A stretch of 64,000 bases of DNA, taken from contig JALEPJ010000056.1 in assembly GCA_022766385.1 (NCBI GenBank), forward strand, positions 117,356-181,355. The letters are read 5' to 3'. Within the stretch, counting starts at the first letter, position 1; every line of letters begins with the position of its first letter. The notes under the pieces were generated by a model. It had not been told where the DNA came from. It saw only the letters and a program-made list of their open reading frames with translations, and searched no databases. Of this stretch, positions 10,307-18,698 are shown in pieces. The DNA is from Rikenellaceae bacterium. GTDB taxonomy: Bacteria > Bacteroidota > Bacteroidia > Bacteroidales > UBA932. Position numbers and translations under genes: made by a program.

Positions 10307-12112
10307 TTATTCATAGATTAGTTCAATCTCGTCAAGCCAGAGTATACTGCTGCTTGAGCCGACAAAGTAATCACCATAGATACTTGCTGCAGCTGAGAAC
10401 ACTATATATGTAGGATACTCCGTTTCTGACTTGTAAGTCAGAGGAACTGTAACCTTGGTCCAGCTTCCCTCGGAGCCATTGCCCTGAACCGTGAGCTGAC
10501 CATAGGCGATGGTGCCGTCTATAGTGTCATAGTCCCAGAATGTGGACTTATCACTTGTATTGACCTGGATAGGAGAATTCCTGCTTCCACCATATACCCT
10601 GTAATCCCAGGTGCCCACTGTACACTTGATTTGGCAACGGTCATAGTCACTGGTTGTGAGAGGGTTATCTGAAGGACCACCTGCCTTGTCTACCTTGCCA
10701 CCCTTGTATTTGTACCAGAAGCTGACTGCGGTAGGGCGTGAGCTCCAAGGCCTTCCGAAGTTAACCTTTCCGTTCAAACCGTCAAGACCTGCGAACTCAC
10801 CGCTGAAGAGGTTGCCGGCTGCAAGTTTGCCCGCAGCAGAAATAGAGGTGAGTTTTGCCGATTTGCTTGAGCCTGTGCCTGAAGGCACATCAGTGTCAGA
10901 GTAGCATATTGCATACTTGGATCCGAGCATTCCAGCTGATGCAGAACTACCATTGTCCCACCACTTGGTCCTGACTGTAGGGTCAGAAGCAGATGGGTCA
11001 TAGAATGAAATCCAATTGGAGCTCTCATCGTTGCTGGTATATTCAAAGCGTGAATTCGGCATCTGAGGTGCAGAATCAGTAGTGAAAGTCATAGGAGAGC
11101 CTATTACCTCACCGGCAATGACGAGTTTGTAGCTGTAGGTGGTAGAAGGGTCGAGATCTTCTGCAACTGCCACGTAGCTGCCATCGCCAACACGCTGAGC
11201 GCTGATATCTGTCCAAGAGACACCATCGGCGCTATATGAGATAACGATGCTTGATGGATCCGGGTACTCGCTCTCATCGACATCCGCATGAAGTGTGGCA
11301 TGTCCTGCCCATATCTCATAACCCGCTGATTTAGAAAGACCTGTCGATACTGGTTCAAAGACAATCAAATCGTCAATATCCTCGAGGCTGTCATCAACAT
11401 TGACAGAGAATCCTAATAGGCCGTCAGTCACTGAATAGCTGAGTGTCATTCTGTAGGTCTTGCCTCCGCTAACATTCTTGATTTCGCCGCTCTTTTCGAT
11501 TGACTTACCATTCTTCAGGCTTCCTTTGAAGGTCCAGCTGAGGCTGCCGTCATTGCCCGGAATGATAAAATAGCCGTTCCGTCCGCTTTTATCAGCAGTA
11601 TAGACGAGCTGTGATGTGGCCTCGCTGCCGCTTCCTATGGTGAAGGTATAGCCGCTGGCGAAATTGCTGGCGACGGACTGGTCAAAAGTGATAGCCGTAA
11701 CGGCATTGCATACTCTGGCGACTACTTTGACGGAAGTATTGACCCCTTCACTTACCTGGAAGGGAGTCGAACCGCTATAGCTCTTCTGGTCCCACGAAGC
11801 CATTGCAGGTGAAGATTTTGCTATTTCACCAGCTTCAACATCCACCCTGTAACTATCTGCAGGCAGATAGATGGTGCCGGGAATATTGGAGTACTTGTAT
11901 GACCTGATCAGGCCGGAAAAATCGCCCATATAGATTTTGACATTGGCACTGGAAAGAAGTTCGTCGGATGACATTGCCTTCGTCTGCATCTGGGCATCGA
12001 ACTCAAGATCAAGCGAGAATACTCCGAGACTGTCCTTATCCTTCAGTTCCAACTGGCAGGATGTAAATGTCAGAGCAAGAATTGCTGTTAAGAAAATGAT
12101 TGAATGTTTCAT
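10307..12112 (-). CDS. lipoprotein with DUF4493-like N-terminus and PCMD-like C-terminus
   Basis: Lipobox LTFTSC; ETKAMS-type N-terminal region; C-terminus NSRFEYTSN..KWWDNGS..AAGNLFSGEFAG..KVNFGRPWSSRP..LWLDEIELIYE. Confidence 0.72.
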   Translation of the reverse strand: MKHSIIFLTAILALTFTSCQLELKDKDSLGVFSLDLEFDAQMQTKAMSSDELLSSANVKIYMGDFSGLIRSYKYSNIPGTIYLPADSYRVDVEAGEIAKSSPAMASWDQKSYSGSTPFQVSEGVNTSVKVVARVCNAVTAITFDQSVASNFASGYTFTIGSGSEATSQLVYTADKSGRNGYFIIPGNDGSLSWTFKGSLKNGKSIEKSGEIKNVSGGKTYRMTLSYSVTDGLLGFSVNVDDSLEDIDDLIVFEPVSTGLSKSAGYEIWAGHATLHADVDESEYPDPSSIVISYSADGVSWTDISAQRVGDGSYVAVAEDLDPSTTYSYKLVIAGEVIGSPMTFTTDSAPQMPNSRFEYTSNDESSNWISFYDPSASDPTVRTKWWDNGSSASAGMLGSKYAICYSDTDVPSGTGSSKSAKLTSISAAGKLAAGNLFSGEFAGLDGLNGKVNFGRPWSSRPTAVSFWYKYKGGKVDKAGGPSDNPLTTSDYDRCQIKCTVGTWDYRVYGGSRNSPIQVNTSDKSTFWDYDTIDGTIAYGQLTVQGNGSEGSWTKVTVPLTYKSETEYPTYIVFSAAASIYGDYFVGSSSSILWLDEIELIYE

Positions 12113-12121
12113 TGCTCCTCC

Positions 12122-13363
12122 TTATTTGACAGTCATTACAATAGGAATTTCCTTCTTGCAGCCCTGCTGGTCGGTAACCTTCATAATGAAAGTATGATCG
12201 CCAGGGAAGGCCAGCAGCGGCTCCTGAGCATCGCTCAAATCGAAATCGATGACATCCTTGTCGTAAACGTCATTGCCATAAGGGAAAGGCAATATGCTTG
12301 AGAACACCTGCTGCGCTCCTGCGGATGGATTGACAAGATCAAGCACGGTCTGTCCGTCATTGATTGATGCTACCGAAGAGGCAAAAGTCTCGCTCGTAGT
12401 GCGTATCTCGACCTCGAACTTCTTCACTCTGTTCGGGATTGTTGCCCTCATAGTGAGGACAAAGGACTGTGACAATGAAGGAACGGCAATAGGAGCAGTG
12501 ATGTCGTAAGAGCAGGTTGACTCGAGACTGATGCCGCCGTCTCCTGCAGGAGCAGAAGGGTCCGAGCCGATTATGGTCTCGGTAGTTGGGATCGAATTGC
12601 TGAGATCCTCGTCTGAGACAAAATCATTGATAACGATATCGAAAGTAGCATTACCCTCAATATCAAGCTTTTTAGTGAAGGTAATGTGTCTCCATTGCCT
12701 TTCCTGGATGCCTGTGAAGGTACGTGTCATTCTCTGGATCTTGCCCTCAATGGAGCCCTTGTAGCTTATTTCCATCGTTGTATTGGAACCGTTGTTTACA
12801 GCGAAGTAGCCTGACCTGGACTCGTAGCTGTTGCTGCTGCCGGAATGCTTGAGTGCAAACTCCAATGGATTGCCTGCAGTTACTGTAACTGTAGTGGCTC
12901 CATCTCCTGTCACCATAGAAAGGAATTCATCAGTGTATCCGACACTTACCTTGCACTGAGCAAGAGTACAAGTAATGTTGCCCACGTCTGTGGTCTTTCC
13001 TGCTGTGATGGTAAAATCCTTGATAGCTCTGTAGACTGGCTGTTCAAAGGCAGCGGCAGGGACATCATACGAGCTTGAACGGGCCTCGAGGCTGTATTCG
13101 CCCGCAGGAAGGCTGACGCTGTTCCCATTGCTCTTGATATCAGCGTAGGTGGTATTGAGCTGTTCTGTTCCGGAAGCATCCCTGATTATTATGCAGAAGC
13201 TGCCGTCGGCTGCGGATGTTGCCTTGGTAATGAGTTCATCGTCCATTGACAGGGTGCAAGCGTCAAATGAAAGTGTTCCTTCCTTAGAGAGAGGTTCAGA
13301 AGGATTTTCGCACGCTGCAAACACTAAGGCAGCGGCTGTTAAAAGTATATATCTTGTCTTCAT
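12122..13363 (-). CDS. DUF4493-like lipoprotein
   Basis: Lipobox VFAAC; LPAGEYSLEARSS..AAFEQPVYRAIKDFTITAGKTTDVGNITCTLAQCKVSV pattern shared with neighbouring lipoproteins. Confidence 0.65.
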   Translation of the reverse strand: MKTRYILLTAAALVFAACENPSEPLSKEGTLSFDACTLSMDDELITKATSAADGSFCIIIRDASGTEQLNTTYADIKSNGNSVSLPAGEYSLEARSSSYDVPAAAFEQPVYRAIKDFTITAGKTTDVGNITCTLAQCKVSVGYTDEFLSMVTGDGATTVTVTAGNPLEFALKHSGSSNSYESRSGYFAVNNGSNTTMEISYKGSIEGKIQRMTRTFTGIQERQWRHITFTKKLDIEGNATFDIVINDFVSDEDLSNSIPTTETIIGSDPSAPAGDGGISLESTCSYDITAPIAVPSLSQSFVLTMRATIPNRVKKFEVEIRTTSETFASSVASINDGQTVLDLVNPSAGAQQVFSSILPFPYGNDVYDKDVIDFDLSDAQEPLLAFPGDHTFIMKVTDQQGCKKEIPIVMTVK

Positions 13364-13366
13364 TTT

Positions 13367-14095
13367 CTATTTGTTCAAATCAATATTGCCCAAATCAACT
13401 GTCTCGGTAGTGTCGTCGAAGCTGATGGTGATTGAGCTGCCGCCAACAGAGTTCACATCGAAACTCAGAGTATAGCAGCAGGCCTCTGAAAGATTTGTGT
13501 ATTCCTTTGTAAAATTGGACTTTACGCCATTCTGGTTGGTCATTTCACCGCTTACTGTGAATTTATAGGCATCCAGAAAAGCCGCCCTGCTCTCCCCTTT
13601 CGGGAAGTCAATGACATTGCCTGCACCGGTAGTGATGGTGAAAGAGTAATCAGTGAAATAATTCTCGAAATTATTCGAACAGCTTACTCTGACGAGGCAA
13701 TTGGTCAATGAAACAGGTATTGTCACCTGATGACTGCCCGCTTCGGCAATTGAAAACTGCTTGCTGCCGCTGAAACTCGGCTTCCCAAAGCCTTCCTCCG
13801 TATTGGAACCATAAGTGGCAGTAACGGTATAGGAGCCGGAGACAAGAGGCATTGAGGGGTTCCAATCAGAAGCCTGACCTGACCAGATCAGTCCTGAGTT
13901 TGAATCATTAAGCTGAAGATTGAAATCGGAAGCAGAAGGCAGGGATGCGTAGTCAGAGACCTTGCTCTTGGTCATATCCCTTACTTCGTCTTTCTGTTCC
14001 ATAATGAAGTCCACATAGCCCTCCGGCAGTGATCTGTCGCAGGACAGCGCCAGGAGAATGAGGATTGATGTGGATAAGACTTGTCTTATTTTCAT
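13367..14095 (-). CDS. DUF4493-like lipoprotein
   Basis: Lipobox LLALSC; LVSGSYTVTATYGS..FGKPSFSGSKQFSIAEAGSHQVTIPVSLTNCLVRV pattern. Confidence 0.65.
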   Translation of the reverse strand: MKIRQVLSTSILILLALSCDRSLPEGYVDFIMEQKDEVRDMTKSKVSDYASLPSASDFNLQLNDSNSGLIWSGQASDWNPSMPLVSGSYTVTATYGSNTEEGFGKPSFSGSKQFSIAEAGSHQVTIPVSLTNCLVRVSCSNNFENYFTDYSFTITTGAGNVIDFPKGESRAAFLDAYKFTVSGEMTNQNGVKSNFTKEYTNLSEACCYTLSFDVNSVGGSSITISFDDTTETVDLGNIDLNK

Positions 14096-14114
14096 ATTGT
14101 AATACTTTTATTTG

Positions 14115-15926
14115 TCAATTATTTGCTGAAACCCTTACTTTGACATTATCGATATAGAACCAGGCGGTTGTGTTGTGTGTACCTGCCTGATGCTCGATAA
14201 CAGTCCTCCATGTAATGCGGTTCGTGCTTCCGGCCGGGAAGTCATCAATGGTCATAGTAATTGAATTCGGCAGATTTGTATATGAGCCGGTGTACTCCTT
14301 GATATAGAAGCTATTGCCATTCTGGAAGACTCCGCTTTCATCACCGCTTTTGTAAGCCTCGGTCGATGTGACATAACCCAAATGAAGAGTCTGTCCAACA
14401 TCTCCGTTGGTTATGATGGAGATACCACCATACTTATTGTTCGCGCCATAATCAAAGCTTACGTCAATGCTGACGGCTTTCTTGATGGTGAAAACCGGCT
14501 TTGAATCCACTCTGGCATTGTAATCTGAAGAAGTCTCCCTTCTGCAAGCTATTCTGATACTCTCGCCTTTAGACGCGCCTATGCGTCCTCCAGTCCAACC
14601 ATCAAGGAAAGAAACAGCGTTTTTTGAACCTGCGCTGGATGTGGTATAGTTGTCATTTGAGCTGAAACTCTCAACGCCTGAGAAATCTTCAAACAGCAGC
14701 CAAGGAACATTCAAGCTGACATCTGCGGAAGTACCTGAAGAGGTATCCGGAATGGTTAGAATCTCTTGGGAAATGACGTGTTCAGAATCATAAGTAACAG
14801 TAATCGTGGCATTTGAAAGAGATCTGTATGCAGCCTCATTCTCCATTTCCACGACGAAACTGTCTCCAGCCTTGAAAGCAGTCTGGGAACTGATGGTGTA
14901 GACATTGCTGCCACTGCCCCAATCGCAACCCTCAGGTGCAGTCAGAGTGACAGTCCCAACATCCTCTCCAAGATTATTTGAGGCAATTCTGAATTCAATA
15001 CTGTAAAGTTCGGAAACACCCTGAGGTTCCAACTTGACAGACGTCGCATGCCCAGGGGCAAAAAACCTTGCCTGCAGGTCAATAGGATCAAGCACCGAAA
15101 CTCCACTCTTGGAGTAGAGTTTCACCTTCAGGGCTTCACCTTCAGTGAACTGTGTAGGAAAGAAAAGGGCATAGGCATATATGCGCGAAGACAGTCCCGA
15201 AACGGTCAGGGGCTCATCCAATTCGAGAGTTATTCTGTTGCTGCCCTCTGTCAGGATTGCCGAGTCAAAGTCAGTAACATCAAGCGAAAGCTTTCCAACC
15301 ACATTGCGCGGAAACTCCAGCTCAATCTTCTGTACGCCTTCAGTTCCGAAACTGTCCTCTCCGTAAGGAAGGAAGAAGCGGAAAGCATGCATCAGATGGT
15401 TCATACCCACCTTCATTGAAACATAGCCGTCAGTCTGTGAAAGAGGCAGGAGTTCAGTATAGGATTGTGGGCTTGAGAGCATAATGTCCTCCCCTCCTGC
15501 AGCCTTGCCGTGCTGTACCGAAGGAATATTGAACACAGCATTGCTTGAACTGAAAGATTCAGGGTAGGGATAAGTAACATAATAGGTATATGACCCGGGA
15601 GTCATTGCCTCGGACAAGCGTGATGTAAAAACACCCTTGTCAGCAGTACTGCCATATAGGCAGAATCTCTGCGCTTCCAGAGAATAATTGCTTCCTGATT
15701 CAGCCCATAAAGCTATTTCATCACCTTCACACCACCTGACACTGGTTCCGTTTGAATCAAGATATGACTTCGTCGCGTCGCTGTCTATACTCAAACCGAT
15801 GATAAGCGGCTCATCTTCACAGATTTCTGCCTTTGTTATTTCTGCCGTACATGATGAGGCGGCCAACATTAGAAAGCAAGGCCCCAGTACACTGTTCAAG
15901 AAAAAGTTCTTCATTATACTTTGCAT
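14115..15926 (-). CDS. fimbrillin-like lipoprotein with C-terminal beta-sandwich domain
   Basis: Lipobox AASSC; VRWCEGDEIALWAESG..FTSRLSEAMTPGSYTYYVTYPYP.. (fimbrillin-like N-terminus); C-terminal DFSGVESF...WFYIDNVKVRV. An alternative start at 15914 is possible. Confidence 0.6.
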   Translation of the reverse strand: MQSIMKNFFLNSVLGPCFLMLAASSCTAEITKAEICEDEPLIIGLSIDSDATKSYLDSNGTSVRWCEGDEIALWAESGSNYSLEAQRFCLYGSTADKGVFTSRLSEAMTPGSYTYYVTYPYPESFSSSNAVFNIPSVQHGKAAGGEDIMLSSPQSYTELLPLSQTDGYVSMKVGMNHLMHAFRFFLPYGEDSFGTEGVQKIELEFPRNVVGKLSLDVTDFDSAILTEGSNRITLELDEPLTVSGLSSRIYAYALFFPTQFTEGEALKVKLYSKSGVSVLDPIDLQARFFAPGHATSVKLEPQGVSELYSIEFRIASNNLGEDVGTVTLTAPEGCDWGSGSNVYTISSQTAFKAGDSFVVEMENEAAYRSLSNATITVTYDSEHVISQEILTIPDTSSGTSADVSLNVPWLLFEDFSGVESFSSNDNYTTSSAGSKNAVSFLDGWTGGRIGASKGESIRIACRRETSSDYNARVDSKPVFTIKKAVSIDVSFDYGANNKYGGISIITNGDVGQTLHLGYVTSTEAYKSGDESGVFQNGNSFYIKEYTGSYTNLPNSITMTIDDFPAGSTNRITWRTVIEHQAGTHNTTAWFYIDNVKVRVSANN

Positions 15927-15961
15927 GCTGCAAAAAATAGGCTAATTGTTAAAAATTTTGC

Positions 15962-15969
15962 TATTTTTG
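15962..15969 (+). promoter_or_regulatory. putative -7 promoter element for ndk
   Basis: TATTTTTG matches TAnnTTTG, 34 nt before ATG. Confidence 0.4.
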
Positions 15970-16003
15970 ACAAAACCGCAATTAATAACCTTAATCAAAA
16001 GAA

Positions 16004-16465
16004 ATGGAAAGGACACTTGTTATTTTGAAACCCGGAGCTATACAGAGAGGAATAGCCGGTGAAATTATAGCCAGAATCGAGAAAAGAGGCTTGAAAATCA
16101 TTGCAATGAAAATGGCACAGTTAACACCTGAAATCTGTAAGGTGCATTATGCCCACCTTCTTGAGAAGCCATTCTATCCTTGGCTGGAAGCGGGAATGAC
16201 GGCAGGTCCTGTGGTCCTGATGTGCGTAGAGGGTTGTGATGCCGTTCACGTAGTTCACGAGATGGCTGGCGCGACCAATGGCAGAAAGGCAGCACCGGGT
16301 ACCATACGTGGAGACTATTGTCTAAGCGCCCAGGAAAATGTAGTTCATACTTCAGACAGTCTTGAGACAGCGGAGAAGGAACTCAAGCGTTTCTTCAAAG
16401 AAGAGGACTATTGTCCATACAGCAGTCCCCTCACTCCATTCCTCTATGCTCCTGACGAAGTATAG
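16004..16465 (+). CDS. ndk: nucleoside diphosphate kinase
   Basis: ERTLVILKPGAIQRG; PGTIRGDYC; NVVHTSDSLETAEKEL (active-site His). Confidence 0.96.
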   Translation: MERTLVILKPGAIQRGIAGEIIARIEKRGLKIIAMKMAQLTPEICKVHYAHLLEKPFYPWLEAGMTAGPVVLMCVEGCDAVHVVHEMAGATNGRKAAPGTIRGDYCLSAQENVVHTSDSLETAEKELKRFFKEEDYCPYSSPLTPFLYAPDEV

Positions 16466-16479
16466 ATGGAGTAGGATAC

Positions 16480-18108
16480 TCACTTCGCTTCTCCGGATTT
16501 CTTATCCTTGTACAGGAAGCGTTTGATTTTCAAGGTGGCAGTCTTGGCGAAAGGTTCTTTCTCGACTTCCACCTCTTTTATTTTGCTGCTCTTGTTCACA
16601 TGGGAATTGACAAACTCCAGTATCTCCTGCTTCTTCTTCTCGAGTTCATAAAGGAATTTGTCCTGGTTTTCAGTGTTCCAGTCAAGCACATTGTCATCGA
16701 AATGCACAAGCGCGACGAGGCGTCCTCCTCTCTCAACGACTATTGACTCATTTATACCGTCAATATTATTGATAACGCTCTCAATCTCCTCAGGATAAAT
16801 ATTCTCGCCTGAAGGACCAAGTATCATATTGCCAAGTCTGCCTTTGATAAAGTAGCGGCCCTTCTTGTCAACGGCAGCCAGATCTCCGGTGTGGAACCAG
16901 CCGTCCGAGGTCATCACTTCCAGAGTACGATAGTAGTCCTTGTAATATCCTCTCATTACATTGTCACCCTTGACTACAAGTTCACCTTCCCCGGTCTCAG
17001 GATCAATGTTGTCCAACTTCACCTGAACACCGTAAGCAGGAGTGCCTGTAGAGCCTACTCTGGTCTTGAACGGAGCCGCCCCACAGATAAGAGGAGCTGT
17101 TTCAGTCAATCCGTAACCAATGGCATAAGGGAATCTGGCCTTGCCGAGGAAATATTCAACTTCGGAGTCCAGTTTAGCACCGCCTATACCAAAGAATTTC
17201 ATTCTGCCTCCGAAAGTCTTCTTCAATTTCATTCCGACCAGCCAATACAGAAGGGTCGGACTGAATTTCTTTAAGGAAGTAAGGAAATGGCTTTTGGCAA
17301 TGGTCGGAACCACACTCGACTTATAAATCTTCTCAATGACCAGAGGTACAGAGAGCATAGCGGTCGGACGCACCGCCTTTAAGGTAGGGATAAGCACGGA
17401 AGGAGTAGGTGCCTTTTGCAAATAGCAAACCTTCGCTCCTACCGAGAACGGATAAAGCATTCCTATGCTGAGTTCATAAGTATGGGCAAGTGGCAATATT
17501 GAAAGAAAGACATCCTTTCTGCCAACCTTGTGCGTATGCCAGGCTTCCAGGATATTCGCACATAGATTCTTATGGCTGAGCATCACTCCCTTTGCAGAGC
17601 CGGTAGTACCTGAAGTATATATGAGGGCGGAAATATCATCCGGTTGCGGATTGTTGATCTTTCCGTCGCAAGTATATGCCTCGTCATTTGCTCTGAGAAC
17701 ACTGAGGTCATCAGTAGCAATTACAATATGCATTTTCTCAAGTATGTCTTCCGGAACGCGGGAATAAAGCTTCTTTGAAACAAAGAGCGCCTTGCTATCC
17801 GAATGGGTCAGGATGTTCCTGATCTCATTTTCAGAAAGCTCGGTAAGCATAGGCACCACAATGCGGCCGAATGCCACTATGGAAAAGAATGCCACTGACC
17901 AGTTCGGCATATTCTGAGAGAAAAGGCCAACCTTGTCGTATGGATTGATTCCGAAATTTGCTAGATTCTTTGAGAGTCTGCGGCAAACATCTCCGAATTC
18001 GGCATAACTATAGTCCTGACCTTCTCCATACTCATAGGCAGGTCTTTTGGAGTACTTGTCAATCGAATGATGGAATACTTCCGAAAGTGTTTGGAAATCG
18101 TGTTTCAT
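16480..18108 (-). CDS. AMP-dependent synthetase / long-chain acyl-CoA ligase
   Basis: YTSGTTGSAKGVMLSHKN; GYGLTETAPLI; DGWFHTGDLA; KTATLKIKRF. Confidence 0.93.
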   Translation of the reverse strand: MKHDFQTLSEVFHHSIDKYSKRPAYEYGEGQDYSYAEFGDVCRRLSKNLANFGINPYDKVGLFSQNMPNWSVAFFSIVAFGRIVVPMLTELSENEIRNILTHSDSKALFVSKKLYSRVPEDILEKMHIVIATDDLSVLRANDEAYTCDGKINNPQPDDISALIYTSGTTGSAKGVMLSHKNLCANILEAWHTHKVGRKDVFLSILPLAHTYELSIGMLYPFSVGAKVCYLQKAPTPSVLIPTLKAVRPTAMLSVPLVIEKIYKSSVVPTIAKSHFLTSLKKFSPTLLYWLVGMKLKKTFGGRMKFFGIGGAKLDSEVEYFLGKARFPYAIGYGLTETAPLICGAAPFKTRVGSTGTPAYGVQVKLDNIDPETGEGELVVKGDNVMRGYYKDYYRTLEVMTSDGWFHTGDLAAVDKKGRYFIKGRLGNMILGPSGENIYPEEIESVINNIDGINESIVVERGGRLVALVHFDDNVLDWNTENQDKFLYELEKKKQEILEFVNSHVNKSSKIKEVEVEKEPFAKTATLKIKRFLYKDKKSGEAK

Positions 18109-18695
18109 CAGTGTGTAATATAGTTTTCTGGATGTTTGCCTACAAGATGCATTTCCTCATATATGGCCTGAATACGCTTCATATCTGCACGCGGGTCGTC
18201 TGTAAGTTCAATCTTCTCTCCCCTGCTGACAGTCTTGGTTCCCCAATCAAAAAAGCCCAGATATACAGGCAGTCCAGTCTCCCTTGCAATCAGATGGAAA
18301 CCCGTTTTCCAATTCTTGACGGGCTTTCTGGTGCCTTCAGGAGCAATGGCAAGGCAGAAGTTGTCGCTCTTCTCAATTTCCTCTATGAGGCTCTTCAGCA
18401 TAGCCGCAGAATTTTTCCTGTCGACAGGGATTGCTCCCATAGCCCTCAGAATCCAGCCAAGCGGAGGAAAGAAAAGCTCCTTCTTTACCATACAGCGGGC
18501 ATCTCCACCTACTGATTGATAATAGAGGTATGATATCACAAAGTCCCAGATGGAAGTATGAGGTACTCCCAGGATCAAATATTTAGGGTCATCAGGCGTA
18601 GGTGCTCCAGCCTTCCAACCCAACGCTTTCAACAAAAAGGCGCAGAATTTTCTCCACATAAGCAAAATAAGGTCGAAAAAGACAAATATAGACAA
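18108..18695 (-). CDS. 1-acyl-sn-glycerol-3-phosphate acyltransferase (PlsC-like)
   Basis: VPHTSIWDF (HxxxxD variant), FPPLGWILRAMGAIPVDR, IAPEGTR motifs. Confidence 0.88.
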   Translation of the reverse strand: MSIFVFFDLILLMWRKFCAFLLKALGWKAGAPTPDDPKYLILGVPHTSIWDFVISYLYYQSVGGDARCMVKKELFFPPLGWILRAMGAIPVDRKNSAAMLKSLIEEIEKSDNFCLAIAPEGTRKPVKNWKTGFHLIARETGLPVYLGFFDWGTKTVSRGEKIELTDDPRADMKRIQAIYEEMHLVGKHPENYITH

Positions 18696-18698
18696 TAT

